From positions 1 through 45,059 of the IMG/VR virus record IMGVR_UViG_3300028920_000116: a stretch of DNA of 45,059 nt; one strand, 5' to 3'. Both the position numbers and the translations under genes were made by a program. This DNA comes from a virus. The first letter of the stretch is position 1; every line of letters starts with the position of its first letter. The notes below the pieces were generated by a model. The model saw only the letters and a program-made list of their open reading frames with translations. It had not been told where the DNA came from and did no database searches. This document shows positions 1 through 8,617 of the stretch, in pieces.

Positions 1-1
1 A

Positions 2-2503
2 ATTGTCACGCCTAAATTTGAGTATTATGTTCCTGACAAAACCGGCAAATCAGAAATCAAGGATATTTACGGTACACCAGTTATAATGAAAACTTCTAAG
101 TCTAAAAAAGACATGAAAGAAGTTGCAACGTGTACTAATACATCAGAAACTGATATACCAGAAGATGTTAAATTTCTTCACAGAAGATGGAGAGGACAAA
201 ACTTAACACCTGATTTGTCTAAATTAAATATCTGCACAATCGATATTGAAGTCGAAGCAGACGGAGAATTTCCAAAAGCCAGTGAGGCAAAATATCCTAT
301 CAATTTAATTTCTGTTCATTTTTCCAAAAGTGATAAAGTTTATACTTTTGGTAATAGACCTTATAATGGCAACAGCGATCTTGTTAAAAATTATCATTAT
401 TGTAAAGATGAAAAAACAATGATGGAAAGATTTATCACTTTCTTTAGAAAACAAAAAGTTGATATTATAACAGGGTGGTATATAAGATTTTTTGATATTC
501 CTTATATTATCAACAGGTGCAAAAATCTCAATATAGAAATGTCGTTATCTCCAGTTAATATGTATCTTGAAAAAAGTACGACCGCAGGATATCATATTGA
601 TGGAGGCGGATATACAATTGCAGGAATATCAACTTTAGATGCACAAGATTTATATAAGAATTTTGTCTACACAAAAAGAGAATCGTATTCACTTCAAGCA
701 ATTGGAATGTTGGAAGTTGGTGAAGGAAAGAAAGATTACGAAGGAACAATTAATAATGCTTGGAATGAAGATTGGGATGGATTTGTAGAGTATAATATTC
801 AAGATGTATTGTTAGTAAAAAAGATTGAAGAAAAGAAAAAGCATATAGAACTCACAGTTAACTTTTGTTATCAGGCTCTCATTCCGTTTGAAAAAATATA
901 TTCATCAATTTCTCTTATTACAGGATATATTCTAAAATATCTTCACGAAAGAAATCTCGTTTATCCTGATAAAAAGAAACAAGAAAAATATGAAAGATCG
1001 CCTGGTGCATATGTTATGGCAAATGCAGGGTTTTATAAGCACGTTGTTTCTTTTGATGTAGAATCAATGTATCCTCATATGATTATGATGTATAATATTT
1101 CTCCCGAAACAATTGTGTCTGATCCAAAAAATCCTGAAGATTATATTAAATGTCCAATTTCCAAATATAAAACGTGGGATACTGCCGATGGAGATTTTAA
1201 AATTGGTGGAATATATTATAGAAAAGATAAACGAGGAGTGCTTGCAGAAATAGTTAAAGATATTTTTGATGATAGAAAAAAATTAAAAAAGAAAATGTTT
1301 ATTGCAAAGAAAATAGAAAAGAATTCTTCATATACAAATGAAAAAAATGAAAAAATTATTAATGAAATAAAAGAAGAAGGAGGAACAGCAGAATATTACG
1401 ACTCCCAACAAAAGATTCGAAAGATTCTTATTAATTCAATATTTGGAGTTCTTGGAAATGAGTACTTTAACTTCTTTGATACAAGAAACTTTATTGCTGT
1501 TACATTAGGCGCTCAAGACTTAATTAAATATCTTTCAAATTCTGTTAATTCTTATATGAAACAAAACTGGCATAAAGTCGCTCCAAAGATTTTTCCTGAT
1601 CATAAAAAAGAATTTTCACAGTTGAAAAAAGATGTCGTTATTCTTATTGATACTGATTCTAATTATTTGTGCTTCGACGAAATTATTCAGGATATGGGAA
1701 TAGAATTTAATAATTATAAAGATTTTATTAAATGGACTGATCATTTAATTAAAAAATTATTAAATCCTTTCTTTAAAAAGATATTAGATATCTATGCAAA
1801 GAAATATGGAGTCGAGCAGATCATAAATTTTAAACAAGAAAAAACAATAACTCAAAAGTTTATACTTGCTAAGAAAAAATATGTAGACGAAGTTGTAGCA
1901 AACGAAGGAGAAATTTATGATAAACCAAAACTTTCAATTACAGGCATTGAAATTGTAAGAACCGATACTCCTTCATTTTCAAGAAAACATATTCGTGGTG
2001 TTGTCGATGAAATATTTCTTAGCAATGGAAAAGACAAACAAAGAGTAACTGATAAAATCAGAAAAATATATAAAGAATATCTTGAAGAAGAACCGACAAA
2101 TATTGCAGTTCCTACAGGAGTAAAAGATTATTCAAAATATGCACCAATTGGAAGTGAATTATTAAAGAAAGGAATTGTATATCCAAAGGGATGTCCGATT
2201 CATGTTAGATCGGCAATTAATTATAATTATTTAATTGCAAAATATAAAATGCCTTTGCAGCCAATAACCAACGGTACTAAAATGAAGTATGTTTATGTAA
2301 TGGATCATAAGAATGACCTTCATCAAAATGCAGTTGGGTTTGTTGTTAATTGGCCAAAAAAGTTTGACGAGTTATTTGAGGTTGACTATTATACTCAATG
2401 GAAAAAAAGTTTTGAGTCAGTTATTCAAAGATTTTTCGATGTATTAAAATGGGGGGAAATAACATTAGAAGACAATAGCCTTAGAAACTTTTTAGAATTT
2501 TAA
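2..2503 (+). CDS. 43: Replicative DNA polymerase, family B, T4 gp43-like (5' partial)
   Basis: Copies the phage genome together with the clamp, loader, helicase and SSB encoded downstream, and carries a proofreading exonuclease. The frame is open to the left edge, so the N-terminus is missing (about 35-40 residues by comparison with T4). The ATG at 86 is internal, because FEYYVPDKTGKSEIKDIYG before it matches the T4 N-domain. Motifs in order: Exo I IDIEVE, Exo II GWYIRFFDIPYI, Exo III YNIQD, Pol A FDVESMYP, Pol B KILINSIFGVLGN, Pol C DTDS. The tail SLRNFLEF resembles the clamp-binding C-terminus of T4 gp43. Odd: the Exo II asparagine (GWN in T4) is Tyr, and the motif B Tyr (NSLYG) is Phe. Family identity is certain. 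Confidence 0.96.
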   Translation: MVTPKFEYYVPDKTGKSEIKDIYGTPVIMKTSKSKKDMKEVATCTNTSETDIPEDVKFLHRRWRGQNLTPDLSKLNICTIDIEVEADGEFPKASEAKYPINLISVHFSKSDKVYTFGNRPYNGNSDLVKNYHYCKDEKTMMERFITFFRKQKVDIITGWYIRFFDIPYIINRCKNLNIEMSLSPVNMYLEKSTTAGYHIDGGGYTIAGISTLDAQDLYKNFVYTKRESYSLQAIGMLEVGEGKKDYEGTINNAWNEDWDGFVEYNIQDVLLVKKIEEKKKHIELTVNFCYQALIPFEKIYSSISLITGYILKYLHERNLVYPDKKKQEKYERSPGAYVMANAGFYKHVVSFDVESMYPHMIMMYNISPETIVSDPKNPEDYIKCPISKYKTWDTADGDFKIGGIYYRKDKRGVLAEIVKDIFDDRKKLKKKMFIAKKIEKNSSYTNEKNEKIINEIKEEGGTAEYYDSQQKIRKILINSIFGVLGNEYFNFFDTRNFIAVTLGAQDLIKYLSNSVNSYMKQNWHKVAPKIFPDHKKEFSQLKKDVVILIDTDSNYLCFDEIIQDMGIEFNNYKDFIKWTDHLIKKLLNPFFKKILDIYAKKYGVEQIINFKQEKTITQKFILAKKKYVDEVVANEGEIYDKPKLSITGIEIVRTDTPSFSRKHIRGVVDEIFLSNGKDKQRVTDKIRKIYKEYLEEEPTNIAVPTGVKDYSKYAPIGSELLKKGIVYPKGCPIHVRSAINYNYLIAKYKMPLQPITNGTKMKYVYVMDHKNDLHQNAVGFVVNWPKKFDELFEVDYYTQWKKSFESVIQRFFDVLKWGEITLEDNSLRNFLEF

Positions 2504-2568
2504 GCTTGATTAATAATAAAGTAAATTTTATATTCGATATAATCCACATTAATTTCAGGAGATGTCTT

Positions 2569-2742
2569 ATGATTAACGAACAGATTATTAAAATGACAAG
2601 AAGTAAAATTGAAGAAATTATTGAAAAAGGAATTAAAAAATATTATATGGAAAAAGACGCGTTTGGTGGATCGAAAATTATAGATTGTATAATGAGAGAA
2701 ATAGATTTAGAACAGGCATTTTGTCAAGTGGAGGAAATTTAA
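2569..2742 (+). CDS. Small hypothetical protein, 57 aa
   Basis: Unrecognised. It starts at ATG 2569 behind AGGAG (2557-2561); an in-frame TTG at 2506 has no ribosome site. The product (MINEQIIKMTRSKIEEII...) is mostly charged amphipathic helix, with no zinc or membrane motif. Its stop overlaps the uvsX start (TAATG), so it is co-translated with uvsX. In T4 the small regulator regA sits downstream of the clamp and loader genes, beside gene 43, but nothing here resembles RegA. Confidence 0.7.
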   Translation: MINEQIIKMTRSKIEEIIEKGIKKYYMEKDAFGGSKIIDCIMREIDLEQAFCQVEEI

Positions 2743-3836
2743 TGAATCTTGATATTTACAAAAAAATAATGTCAGATAAGGGATCGTCTAAAAAAGGAAC
2801 AGTTAATGTTCCTTTAGCTGAATATCTTGTAGAAGAAGATTATGAACCAGAATTTTTATCTACTAATGTAATCACACTTAATTTACTTTTTAGTGGTAGA
2901 GTTCATGGTGGTATTGCAAAGGGAAAGATATCAATGATGTCTGCACCATCGATGTTAGGAAAATCTTTTGTGGCAATGTCTATTGTAAAAAGTGCTCAGA
3001 AGAAAGGAATGAATGTTGTCGTTATTGATACTGAAAGAGCATTTTCTTTTAAGACAGCCAAAGCTCTTGGTATTGATACAAGCAAAGAAAAACTTGTTGT
3101 TCTTCAGGACAATAGTTTAGAACAAGTCGAAACAATTATTCTTAAAATTGTCAATGATATTCCTAAAAAGGATAGAAAAAATATTCTATTTGTAATTGAT
3201 AGTTGGGGAACGCTTGTAACATCTAAAACCATTGAAGACGGACTCGCAGGAAAAGATGTCAAGAACATGACAGAATCACAGAAGAAAAATAGATTGGCAA
3301 ATGTTATATTAAATACACAAGCAACTTTTTTTGTGATTAATCATGTTTACGATAATACAGGCGGATTTGGCGATCCAATGAAAATTCCAGGTGGAAGAAG
3401 AATTATGTTTAATTCTGACGCTGTTGTATTAGGAACATCAAGAGCAAAACATAAAGAAAAAGATGGAGCAAAAGATGTTGTTGTCGGACACATTATTTCA
3501 GCACAAACATTTAAGTCTAGATATTCTATTGAAAAATCTGTATTACAGTTTAGAATAAAACATAACGGCGGACTTGATGTATTCTTTGGTTTAAAAGAAG
3601 AAGCAATAAAAGGAAATTATATTAAAAATTCAAAACCGGGATGGTTTGTTAGATCACATATTAAAGATGATAAACCAGTTAAAGAAGATAAAATGTATAC
3701 AATGGATTTTTGGTATGATATTTTTAAGAATACAGATTTCAAGGAATTTCTTGAAAAGAGATATTGTTTCAGTAATGAATTTGATATTGTAGAACATGAT
3801 GATAAAATAGAAGAAATAACAAAAAAGGGAGAATAA
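2742..3836 (+). CDS. uvsX: UvsX-like recombinase (RecA family)
   Basis: ATP-dependent strand-exchange protein that coats ssDNA for recombination-dependent replication and repair. 364 aa (T4 UvsX 391). Walker A SAPSMLGKS (~67-75); Walker B FVIDSWGTL; then a T4-like block (TIEDGLAGKDVKNMTESQKK) and FFVINHVYDNTG; C-terminal GWFVRSHI and FWYDIFKN match T4 GWYAREF and FWGPLFKH. ATG 2742 is chosen because GGAGG lies 8 nt upstream and it overlaps the preceding stop; an upstream in-frame ATG at 2685 lies inside the previous gene. Confidence 0.95.
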   Translation: MNLDIYKKIMSDKGSSKKGTVNVPLAEYLVEEDYEPEFLSTNVITLNLLFSGRVHGGIAKGKISMMSAPSMLGKSFVAMSIVKSAQKKGMNVVVIDTERAFSFKTAKALGIDTSKEKLVVLQDNSLEQVETIILKIVNDIPKKDRKNILFVIDSWGTLVTSKTIEDGLAGKDVKNMTESQKKNRLANVILNTQATFFVINHVYDNTGGFGDPMKIPGGRRIMFNSDAVVLGTSRAKHKEKDGAKDVVVGHIISAQTFKSRYSIEKSVLQFRIKHNGGLDVFFGLKEEAIKGNYIKNSKPGWFVRSHIKDDKPVKEDKMYTMDFWYDIFKNTDFKEFLEKRYCFSNEFDIVEHDDKIEEITKKGE

Positions 3837-3837
3837 A

Positions 3838-5220
3838 TTGGATCCTCATTTTTTCGAAAAAATTCTTATAAAGTATCTTTTTATTAATAAAGATGCGAGA
3901 GATAAAATAATTCCTTTTCTTACTCCTAAAGTATTTGACGAATATAAGAATGTTAAAATAATTGGTCGAATACTTCATTATATAGAAAGGTTTAATAAAT
4001 TTCCAACCGTTACTGAAATGAAGGTTGATATTGAGGAGGAAGATGTTTATAATCATCTTGCTGAAATTGTTAAAATAGATACTTCAGAATATGACGAGCA
4101 ATTTTTAATATCGGAAGTAGAAGAATTCTTTAAAAAGAAATTAATTTTAGAATCGATTGCAGAAACTGCTGAAAATCTTAACAATGGAGATATTACTAAA
4201 ATTTCAAATGCTCCTGATCAATTGAGGGATGCTTTGGCATTTAGTTTTGATACTAAAATTGGTCTTGATCTTTTTGATGAAGAAGAAAGAGCATATGATT
4301 TTCTTCATAATCGCGATAGAATTATTCCGACATTTTTGAAAAGTCTCAACAAGTACATAGAGGGTGGTTTTCATGAAAAGTCTTTGTTTTTGTTTATGGC
4401 AGAAACAAATCTTGGAAAGTCGTTGATAATGAGTTCGTTGGCGACCGACTGTACATTATTAAACCACAATGTCCTCTATGTTACTTGTGAGATGTCGGAA
4501 GAAAAGATTTCAGAAAGAATAATGGCAAATATGTTTAATGTTCCTATGGAAGGATTGAAGTTAATTACAAGAGATCGTTTTTATGAAAAATTTAGAGGAA
4601 TAAAAGAAAGAACTCAAAAGAAAATTCTTATTAAAGAATATCCTCCAAGAGCTATAAACACAAATCATATGAGAAATCTTATTAAAGAACTTAATAATAA
4701 AAAGAAGTTTGTTCCTGATATTATTTTTGTAGATTATCTTGGATTAATGCTTCCTACTAAATCGACTAAAAATGATAATTCATATGTCGAAGTAAAAAGA
4801 ATTTCAGAAGAATTAAGAGCACTTGCTGTTGAATTAGGAATTCCAATTGTTTCTGCAGTACAAACAAATAGAAAAGGATTTGGTAGCTCTGGTATAGATT
4901 TGACTGATATTAGTGATTCAATTGGAACCGCCGCAACTGCTGACGTTATTGTTGGTGTAACTCAATCAGAAGAATTAAGAGAACAAGGAAAATATAATTG
5001 GACAATATTAAAAAATAGATACGGAATTAATAAACAATCAGTAAAAATTAGTGTTGATTATAGTAAAATGAGAATCTATGAATCTGATGAAGATAATCAA
5101 AATACGAATAATCATAAACCAAGTGAAAAAGAAAAAGTTGATAAAGCCGTCAATGAGGTCGATAACATAATGACAAGAGATCGTAAAAGAAAAGTATCTA
5201 AAGTTATTCAATTTGAATAG
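3838..5220 (+). CDS. 41: Replicative helicase, T4 gp41 / DnaB family
   Basis: Hexameric 5'-3' helicase at the fork and partner of the primase. 460 aa (T4 475). N-terminal helical domain (1-140), then a RecA-like domain: Walker A AETNLGKSL (~188-196), HNVLYVTCEMSEE (T4 HNVLYISMEMAEE), Walker B IIFVDYLGL, ELRALAVELGIPIVSAVQTNR and IGTAATADVIVGV. The start is TTG at 3838 with GGGAG 6 nt upstream; residues 2-13 (DPHFFEKILIKY) align with the T4 start. The gene ends in TAG, so amber is a working stop in this genome. Confidence 0.95.
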   Translation: MDPHFFEKILIKYLFINKDARDKIIPFLTPKVFDEYKNVKIIGRILHYIERFNKFPTVTEMKVDIEEEDVYNHLAEIVKIDTSEYDEQFLISEVEEFFKKKLILESIAETAENLNNGDITKISNAPDQLRDALAFSFDTKIGLDLFDEEERAYDFLHNRDRIIPTFLKSLNKYIEGGFHEKSLFLFMAETNLGKSLIMSSLATDCTLLNHNVLYVTCEMSEEKISERIMANMFNVPMEGLKLITRDRFYEKFRGIKERTQKKILIKEYPPRAINTNHMRNLIKELNNKKKFVPDIIFVDYLGLMLPTKSTKNDNSYVEVKRISEELRALAVELGIPIVSAVQTNRKGFGSSGIDLTDISDSIGTAATADVIVGVTQSEELREQGKYNWTILKNRYGINKQSVKISVDYSKMRIYESDEDNQNTNNHKPSEKEKVDKAVNEVDNIMTRDRKRKVSKVIQFE

Positions 5221-5228
5221 GAGTATTA

Positions 5229-5609
5229 ATGATAATTAAAAAATCAAATACAAATGAAATGGTTCATCGTGAGGCAGAAACTGAAATAATTAAAGAAATT
5301 CAAAAAACAACTTTCTTTAATTTTATGGAATCTGAAGGATTTTCTTTTGATTATTTAGAAACATTTTTTGAAAATCGTGGAATATGCAGTAAAGAACAAA
5401 GTAAGTTTAATATAGCACTAAGGAAGTCTAAAAGTACTTGTAAATTAGATATAGTAGACGGAGTTGTTTTTCTAGAAGAATTTTTTACTAAGTTCCGTAA
5501 AATTATATCTTTGCTTGATGGCCAAACAAAAGGATGTATTAAAAAAGAATTGTCGAATAGACACGGATTAAAAATTGATAAAAATTATCTATACAAAATA
5601 ATACAATGA
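5229..5609 (+). CDS. Unknown 126-aa protein in the position of T4 gene 33
   Basis: No confident family. ATG 5229 follows AGGAG (spacing 5) and the stop overlaps the next start (ATGA). In T4 the order 33-59-32 precedes the SSB, and this ORF holds the position of 33, the late-transcription coactivator. The stretch FSFDYLETFFENRGICSKEQ has the same helical pattern as T4 gp33 MSYLEATTAFLEENSIPETQ, but the match is weak and the C-terminus lacks the clamp-binding LDFLL. Treat gp33 as a positional hypothesis. Confidence 0.72.
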   Translation: MIIKKSNTNEMVHREAETEIIKEIQKTTFFNFMESEGFSFDYLETFFENRGICSKEQSKFNIALRKSKSTCKLDIVDGVVFLEEFFTKFRKIISLLDGQTKGCIKKELSNRHGLKIDKNYLYKIIQ

Positions 5610-6166
5610 AGAGTAGTATTCTTGCAGTATTTTCAGTTTTAAAAAATTCCCAACAGGCAGTAGAAAAAGAAAAGTCGTTGGATATCTTTCGTTTTGTCAG
5701 TAAAAAATGGTTTGATAAAACGGGCGAATATACCTATAGAATATGTAAAAGAATTTATAACGATATAGAAAATAATTATTATAACTATAAAGATTTTGTT
5801 AATTTCATAATGTATCAATATATTAAGAACGGCAAATTTAAAATTTCAAGTTTGATAACAAAAGATATTGTTAATTCAAAAAAATTGTTTACTAAAAAAC
5901 AATTAGAAAAAGATAAAGAATTTATACTTCAGGTAGCAAAGAAAAGTAAAATAAAAGACATTTGTATATTTTTTGAAACTAATGATGAAGGGGAATCGAT
6001 AATATTTCAACTTACAAAACAGGAGTATGTTTCTCCTTGCTTTTTCTTAAGGTTTAAAAAAAGATGCTTGACTAATGAAAAAGAAAATGTTATATTAAGT
6101 AACGATTATAAAAGATTTAGATTAGCAATGAATATTCTACAAAAAAACCTAAAAGGAGGTTCTTAA
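5606..6166 (+). CDS. Unknown 186-aa protein, possible gp59 helicase loader by position
   Basis: Basic, Lys/Tyr/Phe-rich protein. It overlaps the preceding stop by 4 nt and lies directly before gene 32, where T4 has helicase loader gp59 (217 aa, also all-helical and basic). Segments such as YKDFVNFIMYQYIKNGKFKI suit a small all-helical fold, but no aligned T4 motif is seen. The gene 32 ribosome site (AAAAGGAGG) lies inside its last codons. Coding is secure; the gp59 role is inferred only from order. Confidence 0.75.
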   Translation: MKSSILAVFSVLKNSQQAVEKEKSLDIFRFVSKKWFDKTGEYTYRICKRIYNDIENNYYNYKDFVNFIMYQYIKNGKFKISSLITKDIVNSKKLFTKKQLEKDKEFILQVAKKSKIKDICIFFETNDEGESIIFQLTKQEYVSPCFFLRFKKRCLTNEKENVILSNDYKRFRLAMNILQKNLKGGS

Positions 6167-7030
6167 ATGAATAAACGTAAATTTGGAGTTGATTGGTCTA
6201 AGACCATTGCCAAGATTAAAGAACAAAATCAGGGCGGTGGAAAAAAAGACTTCAAAGATGAAAGGATTTATTATCCTCAAATCAAAGAAGACGGTACAGC
6301 ACAGGCCATCATCAGATTCCTTCCTCCAAAGGATACTGATATGCCCTTTGTAAAGGTATTTTCGCATTCCTTTAGAGGTCCGGGCGGATGGTTTATTAAT
6401 GACTGTCCTACAACCAACGGAAAAGAGTGTCCCGTTTGTAAAGCAAATTCTGCTTTGTGGGATACCGATCCTGACACAGTAAGAATTCGTAAGAGAAAGG
6501 TTTCTTACTACTCAAACATTTTGGTAATTAAAGACCCTCAGAATCCAGACAATAATGGTAAGGTATTTCTTTACAGGTATGGAAAGAAAATCTATGATAA
6601 AATCATGGAAAAGATTAGTCCTCCTGAAGATGGTATCGACGATCCGATTATGGTCTTTGATTGCTATGATGGTGCAAACTTCAGGTTGAAGATTAAGCAG
6701 GTCCCTGTTGCTGATAAAAAGATGCCCAACTACGATTCTTCTGAATTTGATAGTGTATCTTCTATTGGAACAGAGGCTGAAATCGGTAAGATTATGAATC
6801 AGAGATTCAATCTCACAGAATTCTTGGAAAGGGTTAAGCCTTATGAAGAACTCGCAGAAAGATTAGAAAGAGTTCTTGGTAAGGATGTAGTTCAGCCACA
6901 GACTCCTGCACCTGTAGAAGACACTTCAGATAATGAAGAAACTTCTAATACAGAAGAAGACCCTGTAATTGGTGAAGGCGACGGAGACGAAGACGAATTC
7001 TTTGAAAAACTTTCCAGGGACGATGACTAA
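6167..7030 (+). CDS. 32: Single-stranded DNA-binding protein gp32
   Basis: Cooperative ssDNA-binding protein that coats lagging-strand templates and organises the replisome. 287 aa (T4 301). Basic N-terminus MNKRKFGVDW matches the LAST-type motif for cooperativity. OB core: TAQAIIRFLPPKD, zinc ligands H67, C80, C88, C91 (spacing as in T4), VSYYSNILVIKDPQNPDNNGKVF and YRYGKKIYDKI. Acidic tail after ~245 (EETSNTEEDP...DEDEFFEK) is the protein-docking region. A strong AAAAGGAGG ribosome site precedes the ATG. Codon use is visibly less A/T-biased than in neighbours, as expected for an abundant protein. Confidence 0.96.
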   Translation: MNKRKFGVDWSKTIAKIKEQNQGGGKKDFKDERIYYPQIKEDGTAQAIIRFLPPKDTDMPFVKVFSHSFRGPGGWFINDCPTTNGKECPVCKANSALWDTDPDTVRIRKRKVSYYSNILVIKDPQNPDNNGKVFLYRYGKKIYDKIMEKISPPEDGIDDPIMVFDCYDGANFRLKIKQVPVADKKMPNYDSSEFDSVSSIGTEAEIGKIMNQRFNLTEFLERVKPYEELAERLERVLGKDVVQPQTPAPVEDTSDNEETSNTEEDPVIGEGDGDEDEFFEKLSRDDD

Positions 7031-7040
7031 TTCATAAATA

Positions 7041-7150
7041 AAATTGGTCTGGGAAACAATCAAAAAATAAAATTCGATTGCTCCTCAATGCAGATGATAT
7101 TTATTATGATAGTTTTTGGATTATTCCCCTCCAAATTCTCAGACCGATTT
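7041..7150 (+). repeat. Inverted repeat between gene 32 and primase
   Basis: AAATTGGTCTGGGAA (7041-7055) pairs with TTCTCAGACCGATTT (7136-7150), 15 bp counting G-U pairs, around ~80 nt that hold a smaller stem (CAATC 7057-7061 / GATTG 7076-7080). The 3' arm ends 11 nt before the primase ATG, which lacks a Shine-Dalgarno sequence, so folding could affect primase translation or mRNA processing. The function is inferred. Confidence 0.6.
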
Positions 7151-7161
7151 ATTTTCTTATT

Positions 7162-8148
7162 ATGAAATTCAGCGATACAATACAAAACGATATAGCATTG
7201 GATCGCCAAATAAGAAGTGTTCTTAATAGTTATTTCAAAACAGTTATAGAAAAATCAGATTCTTATAATTTTAGATGTAACGTATGTGGTGATTCGACAA
7301 AATCTCGTACAAAGAAAAGAGGATACATTTTAAAGCGAAAAAAGCCTTGGATGTATTTTTGTCATAATTGCCAATATGAAAAACCAGTAATATACTGGCT
7401 TAAAGATTTTTTTCCTGCATATTATAAATTATATCTTAAAGAAATTTTACAAGATAGAAAAAAACCTAAAAAGAATGTTCAAAAAATTATTCAACCAAAG
7501 AAAGAAAATATAATAACAGATGAAGAAAAAGCAGATGTAAAGTTTTTTAAAAATATTCTTAAAGGTAAAGGAAAATTATTTGATATTGCGAAATCTTTTT
7601 GTATTGAAAGAAAAATTCCAAAAGAAGTATGGTCTAAATGGCTTGTTGCTACTGATGGCAAATATAAGAATAGATTAATTATTCCTTTTTTTAATAATAA
7701 TGGAGAAGTTTATTATTATCAAGGAAGATCATTATTTAATTATATGAATCCTAAATATTTGTCAAGAAAAGGAAAATATAATAGCATATACAACTTTTAT
7801 AATATAGATAAAAAATCTCCTGTTATTATTCTTGAAGGAATGATAGATTCGATATTTGTTGAAAACGCAATTGCAATGACAGGTATTAAAACTGATATTG
7901 ACGAAGATTTTGAAAAATGGTTTTTATTAGATTATGATAAAACAGGAATAAAGAAAAGTTTAAAAATGATTAAAGAGGGAAAAACTGTATTTCTTTGGAG
8001 AAAATTTGATAAAGAATATAATCTTCCAAAAAGAGATAAATGGGATATTAACGATTTAATACTCTATTTGAAAAAAGATCGATTTAGTATAAAAGAACTA
8101 AAACCGTATTTTTCAAATAGTATTTACGATAAGGTATGGTTATGTTAA
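7162..8148 (+). CDS. 61: DNA primase, T4 gp61-like
   Basis: Makes RNA primers with the gp41 helicase. 328 aa (T4 342). N-terminal zinc finger FRCNVCGDS...YFCHNCQY matches T4 FRCPVCGDS...HCYNCNY. TOPRIM-type core: RLIIPFFNNNGEVYYYQGRSL, PVIILEGMIDSIFVENAIAMTG (T4 VYVLEGPIDSLFIENGIAITG), LLDYDK, and WDINDLI for the late acidic motif. ATG 7162 is chosen because it gives a T4-like N-terminus; an in-frame TTG at 7078 would add 28 unrelated residues. No clear ribosome site. The stop overlaps the next gene. Confidence 0.92.
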   Translation: MKFSDTIQNDIALDRQIRSVLNSYFKTVIEKSDSYNFRCNVCGDSTKSRTKKRGYILKRKKPWMYFCHNCQYEKPVIYWLKDFFPAYYKLYLKEILQDRKKPKKNVQKIIQPKKENIITDEEKADVKFFKNILKGKGKLFDIAKSFCIERKIPKEVWSKWLVATDGKYKNRLIIPFFNNNGEVYYYQGRSLFNYMNPKYLSRKGKYNSIYNFYNIDKKSPVIILEGMIDSIFVENAIAMTGIKTDIDEDFEKWFLLDYDKTGIKKSLKMIKEGKTVFLWRKFDKEYNLPKRDKWDINDLILYLKKDRFSIKELKPYFSNSIYDKVWLC

Positions 8149-8615
8149 AGAAAGTTATTAGTGGTGGTCAAAGGGGTGTTGATCAAGCCGCTCTTTTTGC
8201 AGCTTCAAAACTAGAAATAGAAACAGGAGGCTGGGCACCAAAGGGATATATGACATTAGATGGTCCTAAGTCAGGACTTGCAAAAATGGGACTAGTAGAG
8301 CATACTGCTTCTCATTATCCACCGAGAACATACGCTAATGTAAAAGACTCTGATGGTACAATAAGACTTGCATATGACTTTACTACTGCTGGTGAACTTT
8401 GTACTTTAAAAGCAATTAAAAAATATAATAGACCGTATTATGACATTGATCTTAATGATCCAGACTTTATATTTGATGTTACAAACTGGATACAAAAAAA
8501 CAATATTGAAATTATTAATATTGCGGGCAATGCAGGAAAAACACTAAAAGAATCAAAAATAATTTTTAAAAGAGCGTCGTCATATTTGTATAAAGTTTTT
8601 AGAGGAGTAATATAA
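8142..8615 (+). CDS. YpsA/SLOG-like protein ('putative molybdenum carrier' family)
   Basis: Rossmann-like SLOG fold protein related to bacterial YpsA and the family annotated as putative molybdenum carrier. Diagnostic segments: VISGGQRGVDQAAL (nucleotide-binding loop), GGWAPKGY, SHYPPRTYANVKDSDGTI, and a C-terminal NIEIINIAGNAGK. SLOG proteins bind nucleotides or nucleotide-derived ligands; the substrate here is unknown. ATG 8142 is preferred because AAGG (8131-8134) is 7 nt upstream; ATG 8136 adds two residues. It overlaps the primase end and is followed 2 nt later by the RuvC-like gene, so it is expressed with replication proteins. Confidence 0.85.
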   Translation: MLKKVISGGQRGVDQAALFAASKLEIETGGWAPKGYMTLDGPKSGLAKMGLVEHTASHYPPRTYANVKDSDGTIRLAYDFTTAGELCTLKAIKKYNRPYYDIDLNDPDFIFDVTNWIQKNNIEIINIAGNAGKTLKESKIIFKRASSYLYKVFRGVI

Positions 8616-8617
8616 TA

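Noticed and set aside
86-88. ATG as the start of the DNA polymerase
   Set aside because: The frame upstream is open to the window edge and encodes residues that match the T4 gp43 N-domain, so the ATG is internal.
2506-2568. TTG-initiated extension of the 57-aa ORF
   Set aside because: No ribosome site at the TTG; ATG 2569 has AGGAG.
7078-7161. TTG start adding 28 residues to primase
   Set aside because: The extension covers the inverted repeat and is unlike any gp61 N-terminus.
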